DNA of 64,000 nucleotides from Paremcibacter congregatus. GTDB taxonomy: Bacteria; Pseudomonadota; Alphaproteobacteria; Sphingomonadales; Emcibacteraceae. Numbering within the stretch: the first letter of the stretch is position 1; each line of letters begins with the position of its first letter. Made by a program: the position numbers and the translations under genes. The stretch lies in NCBI RefSeq assembly GCF_006385135.1, contig NZ_CP041025.1:3813501-3877500 (forward strand), in the 5' to 3' direction. Positions 9,831-19,208 of the stretch are shown one piece after another. The notes below the pieces were generated by a model. That model did no database searches. It was given only the letters and a program-made list of their open reading frames with translations, and had not been told where the DNA came from.

Positions 9831-11354
9831 TCAGACCTCATCGGTCTGGTCCCATTTCCGCAGGGTGGTTTTCAGCACCTTGCCATAGTTGTTTTTCGGC
9901 AGTTGTTCAACAAAGCGGTAAAATTTTGGCCGTTTGAAGCGGGCCATATGCGTCAGACAGAAATCTTCCAACGCCACCTGGTCTGTTGCCGCATCAGAAC
10001 AAACCACCACATAAGCCACAACCGTTTCCCCCCATTCCCGGTCCGGACGTCCAATCACCGACACCTCTTCTATCGCAGGATGACGCAACAGAACCTCTTC
10101 CACCTCCCGAGGGTAAATATTGGTGCCGCCTGATATGATAACATCCTTGGAACGATCTTTCAGGGTCAGGAAGCCATCCGCATCCAGAACCCCGTAATCT
10201 CCTGTATACAGCCAGCCTTCCTTCACCGTTTCCGCCGTCGCCTGCGGGTTATTCCAATATCCCGTCATCACTGTATCGCCCCGCACCACGACCTCGCCGA
10301 CCTCGCCGACCGGCAGGAAAGAACCCGCCTCATCCGCGATCCGCACCTCGACCGCACTCTGGGCGACACCAACAGACGCCAACCGGTCCCGCCACCGCGG
10401 ATGGTCGCTGTCCTGATGCAAGGCGGCATTCAGGGCGGTAATGGTCATCGGGCTTTCCCCCTGGCCATACAACTGGGCCAGTTTGGGACCGAAACGCTTC
10501 AATCCCGCGAGACAATCTTCCACATACATGGGTCCCCCGCCGTAAATAATCGTTTTCAGATTGCGGGTATCCCGTTCATCTGGAAAATCCAGCAACCGCT
10601 TGACCATTGTCGGCGCGGCAAAAAAACTCACCCCCGGCCAGCTTTCAATCAGATCATATATTTCCGCTGGATCGAAACCGCCGCTTTCCGGGATCACATG
10701 ACAGCTGCCCTGCATCACATGAGCCAGACCGTAGAGACCGGACCCGTGGCTCATGGGCGCCGCATGCAGAAATGCGCCCCAGGGTCCTCCCGAATCGACA
10801 TCAGAAAAATAACAATGACACATGGACAGAAGATTGCGGTGACTAAGCGTTGCCCCTTTGGGCTGGCCGGTGGTGCCGCTGGTATAAAACAGCCAGGCGG
10901 TCTCTTCCGGTGCGCGATACACCACAGGAGAAGGCGCGTGATTAAGAAAACCGCTGTAGTTTTTGCCCGGCACATCAATCACCTCTTCAAGAACGACACC
11001 GTCTATTTTCCGGACTGTCCCCCCCAGACCCGGCGAGGCAAAACACAGTTTTGCTCCACTATTGGCGAGAATATAGGCGAAATCGCTTGGATGCAGTTTG
11101 GCATTGATCGGAACCGTCACCAGACCTGCATGCCAGCACCCATAAAGCAATTCAAGATATTCCGGACAGTTGCGCAGGATTAACGCCACCCGATCACCTA
11201 CCTGTAAGCCATATTCCTGGCGCAACGCCGTGGCGATACAGGCCACACGATGGGCCAGATCACCGTAATTCGACAACAGGATGTCGCCTTCCGCAATAGC
11301 CGGATATTCTCTGTAGACCTGACCCGCCCGCGTCATATGGATGGCAATATTCAT
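9831..11354 (-). CDS. AMP-binding acyl-CoA synthetase/ligase
   Basis: This 507-residue ANL-superfamily enzyme adenylates a carboxylic acid and forms the CoA thioester. Visible motifs are the P-loop LFYTSGTTGQPKGATLSH, YGQGESPM, the GWLYTGDYG hinge region with KDRSKDVIISGG, and the C-terminal catalytic lysine in NNYGKVLK. It is transcribed divergently from hyuA across a shared 228-base region that holds a putative operator. The cluster context suggests an aromatic or cyclic acid as substrate; this is inference. Confidence 0.9.
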   Translation of the reverse strand: MNIAIHMTRAGQVYREYPAIAEGDILLSNYGDLAHRVACIATALRQEYGLQVGDRVALILRNCPEYLELLYGCWHAGLVTVPINAKLHPSDFAYILANSGAKLCFASPGLGGTVRKIDGVVLEEVIDVPGKNYSGFLNHAPSPVVYRAPEETAWLFYTSGTTGQPKGATLSHRNLLSMCHCYFSDVDSGGPWGAFLHAAPMSHGSGLYGLAHVMQGSCHVIPESGGFDPAEIYDLIESWPGVSFFAAPTMVKRLLDFPDERDTRNLKTIIYGGGPMYVEDCLAGLKRFGPKLAQLYGQGESPMTITALNAALHQDSDHPRWRDRLASVGVAQSAVEVRIADEAGSFLPVGEVGEVVVRGDTVMTGYWNNPQATAETVKEGWLYTGDYGVLDADGFLTLKDRSKDVIISGGTNIYPREVEEVLLRHPAIEEVSVIGRPDREWGETVVAYVVVCSDAATDQVALEDFCLTHMARFKRPKFYRFVEQLPKNNYGKVLKTTLRKWDQTDEV

Positions 11355-11506
11355 TTTAACTGATCCCTGTTATTACATAAAACCTTTTTATTACAAGTTG
11401 TTAGATCGCCTAAAGCAACAATACGGAGGGTGGGAAACCCCGCGCCATACTGCCGAAAGCAGCAAAATCACAACTGCTGTATTGACGGATGATATCAAAT
11501 AAGTTA

Positions 11507-11545
11507 GCGTATCGCTAGTATAAATGTTATTTCATTGTACGAAAC
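11507..11545 (+). promoter_or_regulatory. Candidate shared operator, copy A (before hyuA)
   Basis: This 39-base element begins GCGTATCGCTA and matches the reverse complement of 20246-20284 at 27 of 39 positions without gaps, including 11 identical bases at its start. A third relative lies at 25191-25225. It is in the divergent region between the CoA ligase and hyuA, about 40-75 bases before the hyuA start. The AraC protein encoded at 19209 or the IclR protein at 21599 is a possible binder. Confidence 0.5.
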
Positions 11546-11582
11546 GATTGACTTGTATGTAACCATTAGGAGGCAAAGACGC

Positions 11583-13664
11583 ATGATGAAATATGCCCTT
11601 GCAATTGATATTGGCGGAACCTTTACAGATGTTGTTTTGATCCGCAGTGACGGCAGCAGCTGGACCGACAAGACCCTCACCACACACCATGATCTGCTCG
11701 AGGGTTTCTTTCGCGCAGCCGGACTCGCGCTTGGTCGGGCCGGGATCGAACTGAAAGATGTGGATGATGTTGTGGTTCACGCCACCACGGTCGTGACCAA
11801 TGTGCTGATCGAACGTAAAGGCGATGTAACCGCCATGATCGTGACGGAAGGCTTCCGGGATGTGCTCTATATCCGCGACGAACATCGCTATGACATGTTT
11901 GATCCCCAGATCGAATATCCGGACCCCCTGATCACCCGCGACGTCACCTGGGGCGTTAAAGAACGCATTTATGCCGATGGCACCGTCGGCCAGGACGTCG
12001 ATGAAGCCGCCGTCCGCGAAGTCGCCCGTGAAATGATGGCCAAGAAAGTGGTGTCGGTTGCCGTTTGTCTGTTGAACAGTTACTGCAACCCCGCCAATGA
12101 GCAGGAAATTCGCCGTATTCTCAACGACGAAGCTCCTGAAATTTATGTGACCCTGTCCAGCGATGTCGCGCCGCAGATGCGGGAATATCTCCGGGCCAGC
12201 ACCACGGCGGTCAACGCCTACGCCGTCCCGATCACCCGGCCTTATCTTAACGCCCTGATCGAAAAACTGAAAGAAACCGGGATCACAAACGAGCCCCTGA
12301 TCATGCTGTCCAACGGCGGCGTAATCGGCGCCCGGGTTGCCGGTACATTTCCTGTACGCATGATTGAATCAGGCCCGGCCGCCGGCGCGCTTGTCGCCGG
12401 TCATATCGCCCGCAAATACGGTTTTGACAATCTGATTTCCTTCGATATGGGCGGGACAACCGCCAAAGCCTGCCTGATCCAGGACGGTTCTCCACTCGTG
12501 GTTGGTGATTTCGAGGTTGACCGTCAGTATCTGTTCAAACCGGGCAGCGGCATGCCGGTAACTGTACCTTCCATTGATATGATTGAAATCGGCGCCGGCG
12601 GCGGGTCCATCGCCCGCGTCGACAGTCTCGGCCTGTTGAAAGTGGGTCCCGACAGCGCCGGCTCTAACCCCGGCCCCGCCTGTTACGGCCGCGGTGGTAC
12701 ATCGGCCTGTGTCACCGATGCCGATGTCGTGCTCAGCATTCTGGACCCCGACAACTTCCTCAATGGCGACATGAAACTGGACATTACAAAATCCGAACAG
12801 GCCATTCAGCAACTGGCGGACAAACTGGACCTGTCCTTGAGAGAAACCGCCTGGGGCATCTTCAGCGTCGTTGGCGAATCCATGGCCGCCGCCGCCCGCG
12901 CGCATGCAACGGACCGGGGCATCAACTATCGCGGCCTGCCTCTGCTGGCTTTTGGCGGGGCGGGACCGGTTCACGCCTGTTATGTCGCCGATCGGCTGGA
13001 AAGCACACAGGTCATCTATCCACCAATGGCCAGCGTCCTCAGCGCCTTCGGCACCTTGGTGACCCCGGCCCGGCTTGATCTGGTGCGGGGCGGGTTGTCC
13101 AAACTGAAAGACCTGGACTGGTCAGGCATCGTACGCACCATCGAAACCATGCTTCTGGAAGGCGAAGCCGCCCTGATGGAAGCCGGTATTACCCGGGAAG
13201 CCGTGGCCTATGAATTCGCGGCCGATATGCGTTATTCAGGGCAACAGACCGAAGTCACCGTAAGTCTGGAGAGCGACCCGCGCGATACCCGCGATCCGGA
13301 TCTTTTCCGCAACCGTTTTGAACAACAATATGCCGCTCTCTATGGCGTATGTCTCGACGATATGGACGTGGAAGTGGTCAACTGGCGGGTTACGGCCCAC
13401 GGCGGCAACACAGGCCGCGAAGTCAATATCAAGCTTCCCGACAGCCCGGCCGACGCCAAATCAACCCGTGCGGTTTATCTGGAAGACCGCGCCGTAGACG
13501 TACCGGTCTATGATCGTCGGGCGCTCGCCGCCGGACAGGAAATAGAAGGTCCGGTCATTATCGAAGAACGCGAGACAACCGCCTTCATCCTGCCTGGCTG
13601 GACTATGTCGGTGCACACGGATGGCAGTCTCATCGCCACGAAACAAGAACAGGGAGATCAGTAA
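11583..13664 (+). CDS. Hydantoinase/oxoprolinase HyuA-type subunit
   Basis: This 693-residue protein has the ASKHA ATP-binding fold of the HyuA family: IDIGGTFTDVVL at the N-terminus, VHATTVVTNVLIERKG, and the second phosphate loop SFDMGGTTAKACL. With HyuB-type partners such proteins perform ATP-dependent opening of cyclic amides, or carboxylation of ketones (acetone or acetophenone carboxylases). ATG 11583 follows a strong AGGAGG; an in-frame start at 11535 lacks one. A single base separates its stop from hyuB. The substrate is not determined, but the adjacent oxygenases suggest a cyclic intermediate. Confidence 0.9.
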   Translation: MMKYALAIDIGGTFTDVVLIRSDGSSWTDKTLTTHHDLLEGFFRAAGLALGRAGIELKDVDDVVVHATTVVTNVLIERKGDVTAMIVTEGFRDVLYIRDEHRYDMFDPQIEYPDPLITRDVTWGVKERIYADGTVGQDVDEAAVREVAREMMAKKVVSVAVCLLNSYCNPANEQEIRRILNDEAPEIYVTLSSDVAPQMREYLRASTTAVNAYAVPITRPYLNALIEKLKETGITNEPLIMLSNGGVIGARVAGTFPVRMIESGPAAGALVAGHIARKYGFDNLISFDMGGTTAKACLIQDGSPLVVGDFEVDRQYLFKPGSGMPVTVPSIDMIEIGAGGGSIARVDSLGLLKVGPDSAGSNPGPACYGRGGTSACVTDADVVLSILDPDNFLNGDMKLDITKSEQAIQQLADKLDLSLRETAWGIFSVVGESMAAAARAHATDRGINYRGLPLLAFGGAGPVHACYVADRLESTQVIYPPMASVLSAFGTLVTPARLDLVRGGLSKLKDLDWSGIVRTIETMLLEGEAALMEAGITREAVAYEFAADMRYSGQQTEVTVSLESDPRDTRDPDLFRNRFEQQYAALYGVCLDDMDVEVVNWRVTAHGGNTGREVNIKLPDSPADAKSTRAVYLEDRAVDVPVYDRRALAAGQEIEGPVIIEERETTAFILPGWTMSVHTDGSLIATKQEQGDQ

Positions 13665-13665
13665 A

Positions 13666-15216
13666 ATGGACGGCATTCAACTTGAAATCATGTGGAGTAA
13701 CCTCATCAGCATAGTGAGCGAACAGGCCAAGGCGCTGCAACGCATTGCCTTTAGTCCGATCGTCCGTGAAGCCGGCGACCTCGCCACCGCCCTGTTTGAT
13801 TCCGAAGGCCGCATGGTGGCCCAGGCCATCACCGGCACCCCCGGTCACATCAACTCATTAGCGGCGGCGGCAAAGCAAATGATCGCCATTATCCCGCCAG
13901 AAGATATCTACCCCGGCGACGTGCTGATCACCAATGACCCCTGGCTTTCTGCCGGACATTTTTTCGACATTACCCTTCTGACCCCGATTTTCCGTAATGA
14001 CAAGATTATTGGATATTGCGGTTCCACCATCCATCATACAGATATTGGCGGATACGGGGTTGGCGCGGGGGCCCGCGACATTCACGAGGAAGGCTTGTGG
14101 ATCCCTGTGCTGAAACTTTATGAACGGGACAAACCCAATGATACCCTTCATAAAATCATTCGCCGTAATGTGCGCACCCCGGACGCCATTTTCGGTGATC
14201 TGGGCGCCCAGACATCCAGCGGAAGAATCGGAGGCGAACGCCTCAACGCCATGTGTGACCGATACGACCTTGCGGATATTGACGAACTGGCTGAAGAAAT
14301 CATTTCCCGGTCAGAAAAAGCCACCCAGGACGCCATCCGCGATATCACGCCAGGCACCTATCACGGAGAAACCAGTTTTGATGTGCCGGGCGGTGAGATC
14401 ATCACCCTGAAAACCGCGGTGACCATTGATCCGGACGCGGGCGAAATTCTGATCGATTTCGAAGGCAGCTCCGCGCCAAGCAAACTGGGCATCAACGTGG
14501 TGATGGCCTATACCCATGCCTACAGCACTTTCGCCATCCGCAGCGTCCTGAATCCCGACCTGCCCAACAATGCCGGAAGTCTCGCCCCGATCAAGGTCAA
14601 GGCCCCGAAGGAATGCATCATCAATGCGCAATATCCGTCTCCTGTAAACGCCCGTCATGTGGTCGGCATGTATGTGCCGTTCCCCATTCTGAAAGCGTTG
14701 TCCCAGGTGATCCCGGAACGGACGCTGGCGGAAGGCTCCGGCGCGGTCTGGACCATTCAGGTTCAGGGCCATGATCAGGAAGGCAAGCCCTTCACCAGTT
14801 CCATGTTCAACTATTCCGGCGGCATGGGCGCGCGGGCGACCAAGAAGGGCCTGTCGGCAACCTGTTATCCCACCGGGGTATCGGCGGTGCCAATCGAGGT
14901 TCTCGAAGCGTCCATTCCGATCGAGTTCACCTGCAAGGAACTTCTACCCGACACTGGCGGCAAGGGATTGTACAACGGTGGTGACGGTCAAAAGATCGGT
15001 TTCCGCATGCGGTCTGGCGCCGAATGGGCATTGAACGCCATCCCCAGCCGCCTGAAAACCCAGGCCGAAGGTCTCGAGGGTGGCGCTCCGGGTGCTGCCG
15101 GCGGCTTCCAGATCAACGGCGTGGCCAGCAATGCCGCTAAAAAGATCGCCATGGCGGCCACCGACGAAGTTCTCATGATGACTCCGGGCGGCGGAGGTAT
15201 GGGAAAACCTGCCTGA
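13666..15216 (+). CDS. Hydantoinase/oxoprolinase HyuB-type subunit
   Basis: This 516-residue partner of the preceding HyuA protein shows the family's N-terminal pattern (VREAGDLATALFDSEGRMV, then GTPGHINSL), DVLITNDPWLSAGH, and a Gly-rich C-terminus (GGAPGAAGGF, TPGGGGMG). ATG 13666 is supported by GGGAG ten bases upstream; the longer frame from 13621 would run back into hyuA. The two proteins presumably form one cytoplasmic ATP-dependent complex. No third, small subunit like that of acetone carboxylase is seen, which favours a hydantoinase or oxoprolinase type. Confidence 0.9.
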   Translation: MDGIQLEIMWSNLISIVSEQAKALQRIAFSPIVREAGDLATALFDSEGRMVAQAITGTPGHINSLAAAAKQMIAIIPPEDIYPGDVLITNDPWLSAGHFFDITLLTPIFRNDKIIGYCGSTIHHTDIGGYGVGAGARDIHEEGLWIPVLKLYERDKPNDTLHKIIRRNVRTPDAIFGDLGAQTSSGRIGGERLNAMCDRYDLADIDELAEEIISRSEKATQDAIRDITPGTYHGETSFDVPGGEIITLKTAVTIDPDAGEILIDFEGSSAPSKLGINVVMAYTHAYSTFAIRSVLNPDLPNNAGSLAPIKVKAPKECIINAQYPSPVNARHVVGMYVPFPILKALSQVIPERTLAEGSGAVWTIQVQGHDQEGKPFTSSMFNYSGGMGARATKKGLSATCYPTGVSAVPIEVLEASIPIEFTCKELLPDTGGKGLYNGGDGQKIGFRMRSGAEWALNAIPSRLKTQAEGLEGGAPGAAGGFQINGVASNAAKKIAMAATDEVLMMTPGGGGMGKPA

Positions 15217-15288
15217 TCCGTCCTGAAAAACCCGCCTTCGGCCCCACCGGGCCGTAGGCTCCCCTAAACCTTAAGGAGATACTGAACC

Positions 15289-15780
15289 ATGACTTATCCC
15301 AACACATTGATTTTTGTTGACCTGACTTCTGATGACCCTGCTGCGGCGGGCGAATTCTATGCCGCTGTTTTTGGCTGGGAAAACGACCCACGCCCCAAAG
15401 GCGTCTTTCACCGCATGGTGCCCGGGCAGAACTTTTTGAACCCCGACAAAAGCCAGAGCCAGATCGGTAATCTGCATCTGGGCATCCATAATGCGGCCAA
15501 TGCCCGGCCTCACCCGGATCCCGAAGGCGTCGCCCCCCGGCAAGTGGCCGAAACCGGCCGCAAAGCCCGGATCTGGGTAATGGTCAGTGATGATGATTCC
15601 GTTGAACGCATTCTCGGCGAAGCAGTCAAACGCGGCGCAGAAATTCTCTGGCGCAATCACTTCTGGGCTGAATTCAATGGATTTAATGACGCCTTCCGTG
15701 ACCCGTGGGGCAATGAAATCATCCTTTGGGGCAAAGGAGGAGACAGCCCTCAGGTTCCGGACGATTACACTCGGGAATAG
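15289..15780 (+). CDS. VOC-family (glyoxalase/bleomycin-resistance) protein
   Basis: A 163-residue single-chain VOC protein with the opening pattern LIFVDLTSDDPAAAGEFYAA and the closing DPWGNEIILWGK, as in glyoxalase-like metal-dependent enzymes. AAGGAGA lies nine bases before the start, and a strong terminator follows the stop. Position after hyuAB suggests it acts on the same pathway, perhaps as an isomerase, epimerase or ring-cleavage enzyme; the reaction cannot be assigned. Confidence 0.8.
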   Translation: MTYPNTLIFVDLTSDDPAAAGEFYAAVFGWENDPRPKGVFHRMVPGQNFLNPDKSQSQIGNLHLGIHNAANARPHPDPEGVAPRQVAETGRKARIWVMVSDDDSVERILGEAVKRGAEILWRNHFWAEFNGFNDAFRDPWGNEIILWGKGGDSPQVPDDYTRE

Positions 15781-15809
15781 ACGTCCTTCTTCCCCTGCTG
15801 TAAAAACTT

Positions 15810-15843
15810 GCCCGCTGGCGATTTACTCGCCAGCGGGCTTTTT
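15810..15843 (+). terminator. Rho-independent terminator between convergent genes
   Basis: A 12-bp stem (GCCCGCTGGCGA at 15810-15821 with TCGCCAGCGGGC at 15827-15838) with a five-base loop is followed by five T. It closes the hyuA-hyuB-VOC transcript just before the end of the convergent dioxygenase gene. Confidence 0.9.
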
Positions 15844-15868
15844 CATCTCTGATTGTCTGTCCTGGACC

Positions 15869-16723
15869 TTAGTAAGGTTTGTCCCCTTTGGCCCACAACC
15901 GGTGCATAACCCGGTAATATTTCTCATCGTCATACACCGTGCCGGTATGCAACGTGCAGCGGTTGTCCCAGGTCAGCACATCACCAACCTGCCATTTGTG
16001 ACGATAGGTGAATTTCTCCTGAGTGACAAAATCAACCAATTCATCAATCAATTCCAAGCCTTCCGGGTTCGGCATGCCAACAATTTCCTTGACCGTACCG
16101 GTGCTGACCCATAATGCCTTGCGGCCATCCGCCGGATGAGTCCGGATCAATGGATGAAAGACGTCCGGGTTCTGCTCTTCCAGTTCCTTGCTCAGTTTCA
16201 TGCTGCCATACTCGCGGTTTTCCATGAAATATTTATAGCTATGATGCAGAACAAGACCATCCAGTTCTTTTTGCCGCTCAGGGGTAAGAGCGTTATATGC
16301 CGCACAACAGTCGGCGATCAGGGTATCACTTCCTGTCGGGGGAACTTCCAGCGCATACAGCATGGTGTTTTGCACCGGCTCTTCTTTGTAGGAATAATCC
16401 GTATGCCAACCGACGCCGTCATTATGGGCCCCGATGGGGCGACCATTTTCTTCCCGATTGGACAGGATATAAATATTGGGATATCCCGGCAGGGTATATT
16501 GGGCCAGGGTATGGCCCTCCGGCTCACCGAACAGGCTGAGGTATGAAAGCAGTTCATCCGGCGTCATTTTCTGGTTTCGCAGCAGAAGAGCTCCGTGGTG
16601 ATGAAAGGTTTCAACCAGTTTGGCCCGCGTTGCCGCGTCCGCTGTGGGAATATCCACATTGGTCACCTCCGCCCCGAAACCGGGTTTCAGTTCCCGGATA
16701 TCCAACTTAACGTCATTACTCAT
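15869..16723 (-). CDS. TauD/TfdA-family Fe(II)/2-oxoglutarate dioxygenase
   Basis: This 284-residue enzyme has the metal triad of the family: His107 and Asp109 in GWHTDYSY and His259 in CTLHTGT. Arg271 or Arg275 in YYRVMHRLW is available to hold 2-oxoglutarate. The length matches TauD, TfdA and related hydroxylases, which hydroxylate aliphatic or ether carbons and release sulfite, phenols or aldehydes. It is divergent from the Rieske gene, sharing a promoter region, so the two are probably induced together. The exact substrate is unknown. Confidence 0.9.
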   Translation of the reverse strand: MSNDVKLDIRELKPGFGAEVTNVDIPTADAATRAKLVETFHHHGALLLRNQKMTPDELLSYLSLFGEPEGHTLAQYTLPGYPNIYILSNREENGRPIGAHNDGVGWHTDYSYKEEPVQNTMLYALEVPPTGSDTLIADCCAAYNALTPERQKELDGLVLHHSYKYFMENREYGSMKLSKELEEQNPDVFHPLIRTHPADGRKALWVSTGTVKEIVGMPNPEGLELIDELVDFVTQEKFTYRHKWQVGDVLTWDNRCTLHTGTVYDDEKYYRVMHRLWAKGDKPY

Positions 16724-16972
16724 AATGTCTCCCTTACTTGTCTGATAATATAATATTCACTTTCCATATTGCCAGACATCATAGCGACAAGGCGGTTGTA
16801 CAATCTTGCACTGAAGCGCCCAGTGAATTGTCGCTGGCCTGCCTGTGCGCCTAATTTACCAAGTCTGTGTGCGCCTTTGTGCAAGACCGGATCATCAGGC
16901 TGTTCTACTCTCGTGCGTGGATTAAATAAACATATAGGGAAGCGCGAAAATCGCGCCAGAAAGGGTATCACA

Positions 16973-18232
16973 ATGCATAAGTCTCTGCTGAATGATCAGT
17001 TCTTTAACAGTCTCGACAGCTCTGTCCTCCCCGTCGAGGAGGCAGAAACCCTGCCGCCTGGTTGTTATACCGATGCGGAATTCTATGAATTTGAAAAAGA
17101 AGCGCTGTTCAATCATGAATGGCTCTGCGTCGGACGCGAATCCTGGGCGAAAGAGGCCGGAGATTACTTTACCACCACACTGATTGGCGAACCCATCATT
17201 GTCGTGCGCAACCGTCAGGGCGACCTCAAGGCGATGTCATCTGTCTGTCAGCACCGGGCGATGCTTGTCGCCGAAGGCCACGGTAATGCCCGCGCCTTTA
17301 TGTGTCCCTATCATCACTGGACATATTCTCTCGACGGTGACCTTCTAAATGGTCCGGCCATGGAAAAAACCTGTGATTTCAGCAAAACCGACATCAAACT
17401 CCCGACCTTCAAGGTGGAAGTCTGGCTTGGATTTGTCTTTATCAACTTTGATGACCAGGCCGCCCCTTTGGCCCCGCGCCTGGAAGCCGTCGCCAAAATT
17501 CTCGAACCCTACGACCTGGCCAATGCCGAGGGCAGCAAACCGGAAGAAGCCGACAAGTTCCCCTGGAACTGGAAAGTGATGTTCGAAAACAACAATGACG
17601 GCTATCACGCCAGCCGGTTGCACGGCGGACATTACCATGATTTTGTCCCCAGCGAACTGTCCAGTTTCCCGGACATGCCCGCCGACACCGCCGGCTATTG
17701 CCGCCTGAACGGTACAACCCACAGCGACGCCAGTTTCAATGCCAGCCAAAAGGCTTTGTTGCCCGTATTTCCCAACCTGAAGGATGCTGACCGCAATCAA
17801 ATGCTGTTCGCCAATATTCCGCCAACCCTGTCTCTGGTTCTGACCAATGATATGGTCTTTTATCTTAATGTCCGGGCGAACGGACCCGAAAGCCATGAAA
17901 TGGATACCGGCCTTCTCGTGGCGCCGGGTGCTATGGATAGTCCTGCTTTTGAAGATTGCCTCGCCGCCAATATGGCCACCGCGCAGAAAATTATGGCTCA
18001 GGACCAACATGTCGATGAAATGGTTCAGGTGGGCCTGCGCTCTCGCTTCGCCATCCGGGGCCGCTACTCCTGGCAGGAAAGCGCCCAACAGCAACTGAAT
18101 TCATGGCTGGTGCCCCGCTATCAGGACTGCTGGGATAAAATGAAGAAAACCGGAATGGTTTCCCGCCCGGCCAAGGCCGCGCCAGGGCAATGCAGCGACA
18201 CCAGCGCCCTGTGTGAGAAGGGGGAAGCCTGA
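16973..18232 (+). CDS. Rieske-type ring-hydroxylating oxygenase, large subunit
   Basis: This 419-residue oxygenase has an N-terminal Rieske [2Fe-2S] domain (Cys92, His94, Cys111, His114 in CQHRA and CPYHHW) and a C-terminal mononuclear-iron domain (His212 and His217 in NNDGYHASRLH). It should insert O2 or hydroxylate or demethylate its substrate. The start at 16973, preceded by AAAGGG, is preferred; the frame is open back to 16769 but those 68 residues are Cys/Arg-rich and unlike the family. No small subunit, ferredoxin or reductase gene adjoins it. The LigB-type dioxygenase starts two bases after its stop. Confidence 0.9.
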   Translation: MHKSLLNDQFFNSLDSSVLPVEEAETLPPGCYTDAEFYEFEKEALFNHEWLCVGRESWAKEAGDYFTTTLIGEPIIVVRNRQGDLKAMSSVCQHRAMLVAEGHGNARAFMCPYHHWTYSLDGDLLNGPAMEKTCDFSKTDIKLPTFKVEVWLGFVFINFDDQAAPLAPRLEAVAKILEPYDLANAEGSKPEEADKFPWNWKVMFENNNDGYHASRLHGGHYHDFVPSELSSFPDMPADTAGYCRLNGTTHSDASFNASQKALLPVFPNLKDADRNQMLFANIPPTLSLVLTNDMVFYLNVRANGPESHEMDTGLLVAPGAMDSPAFEDCLAANMATAQKIMAQDQHVDEMVQVGLRSRFAIRGRYSWQESAQQQLNSWLVPRYQDCWDKMKKTGMVSRPAKAAPGQCSDTSALCEKGEA

Positions 18233-18233
18233 T

Positions 18234-19043
18234 ATGAGCTCTCCTCACAGAATGCCGGTCGTCTTTTTTGGACACGGCAGCCCGACCAATGCTCTGGAGA
18301 ATAATGTCTCGACCAAAACCTGGGCCAAGATCGCCCGGAATATAGTCAAGACAGCGGGGCGCCCCAAGGCAATCCTGTGCATTTCCGCGCATTGGTGTAC
18401 CCGGGGCACAGCGGTAACCGCCATGCAGAAGCCGCGCACCATCCATGATTTCGGACGCGGTCTGCCGGGGCCTCTGTTTGACCTTCAATATCCCGCACCG
18501 GGCGCCCCTGAACTGGCCAAGCGCGTTCAGGACCTGCTCTCGCCGCTGCCGGTCACACTGGACCATAACTGGGGACTGGATCATGGCACCTGGGCGGTTC
18601 TGCTCAAGGCCTTCCCCCAGGCCGATATTCCGGTAATCCAGCTCAGCATGGATGCCCGCAAGCCGATCGAATGGCACTATCAACTCGGGCAACGGCTGCG
18701 TCAGTTGCGGGACGAAGGCGTGTTGATCATCGGCAGCGGCAATGTGGTTCATAATCTGGGTCGTATGGACTGGAGTCCGGCAGCAAAGCCTTATGACTGG
18801 GCGATACGCTTTAATGATCTGGTCCGGGATTGCATCACGGACAATACGCCGGAAAGACTGTTTGACCTTGACCTTCTGGGTCAGGACGCCAGTCTGTCGG
18901 TACCTGATCTCGATCACTTCTGGCCCCTGTTTTATGTTCTGGGAGCCCGCGATGGAACAGACAAGCTGACCCTTGATCCCGATTTTATCCAGTATAAATC
19001 ACTCAGCATGATGAGCTTTGTGCTGCAACACCCGAAAGCCTGA
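18234..19043 (+). CDS. LigB-family class III extradiol dioxygenase (DODA/YgiD-like)
   Basis: This 269-residue protein matches the 4,5-DOPA extradiol dioxygenase/YgiD group: VVFFGHGSPTNAL at the start, CISAHWC, LDHGTWAVL and GSGNVVHNLG, which hold the conserved histidines that bind iron or zinc. These enzymes open a catechol ring next to the two hydroxyls. ATG 18234 has a strong AAGGGGGAAG upstream inside the Rieske gene's end. A Rieske oxygenase followed by an extradiol dioxygenase fits hydroxylation then cleavage of an aromatic ring. DOPA itself is only one possible substrate. Confidence 0.87.
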   Translation: MSSPHRMPVVFFGHGSPTNALENNVSTKTWAKIARNIVKTAGRPKAILCISAHWCTRGTAVTAMQKPRTIHDFGRGLPGPLFDLQYPAPGAPELAKRVQDLLSPLPVTLDHNWGLDHGTWAVLLKAFPQADIPVIQLSMDARKPIEWHYQLGQRLRQLRDEGVLIIGSGNVVHNLGRMDWSPAAKPYDWAIRFNDLVRDCITDNTPERLFDLDLLGQDASLSVPDLDHFWPLFYVLGARDGTDKLTLDPDFIQYKSLSMMSFVLQHPKA

Positions 19044-19208
19044 TTATCCAGGGTGTCCTTAACGGTGTATTTCAGGCATCCTGAGCTAAGCCATCTGGAC
19101 AGCGGAGGTCTGTTTACCTATGCTATCAATCAACGCTTTCCGGAAACGAAATATCCGGGAAGCGTTTTTGGCTGACCCCACAAAAGGACACTTACAAGAA
19201 GGCGCATC

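Noticed and set aside
18234-19043. Assignment of the LigB-type enzyme specifically as DOPA dioxygenase
   Set aside because: Family motifs fit, but no pigment (betalain- or muscaflavin-like) genes are present, so only the general extradiol role is kept.
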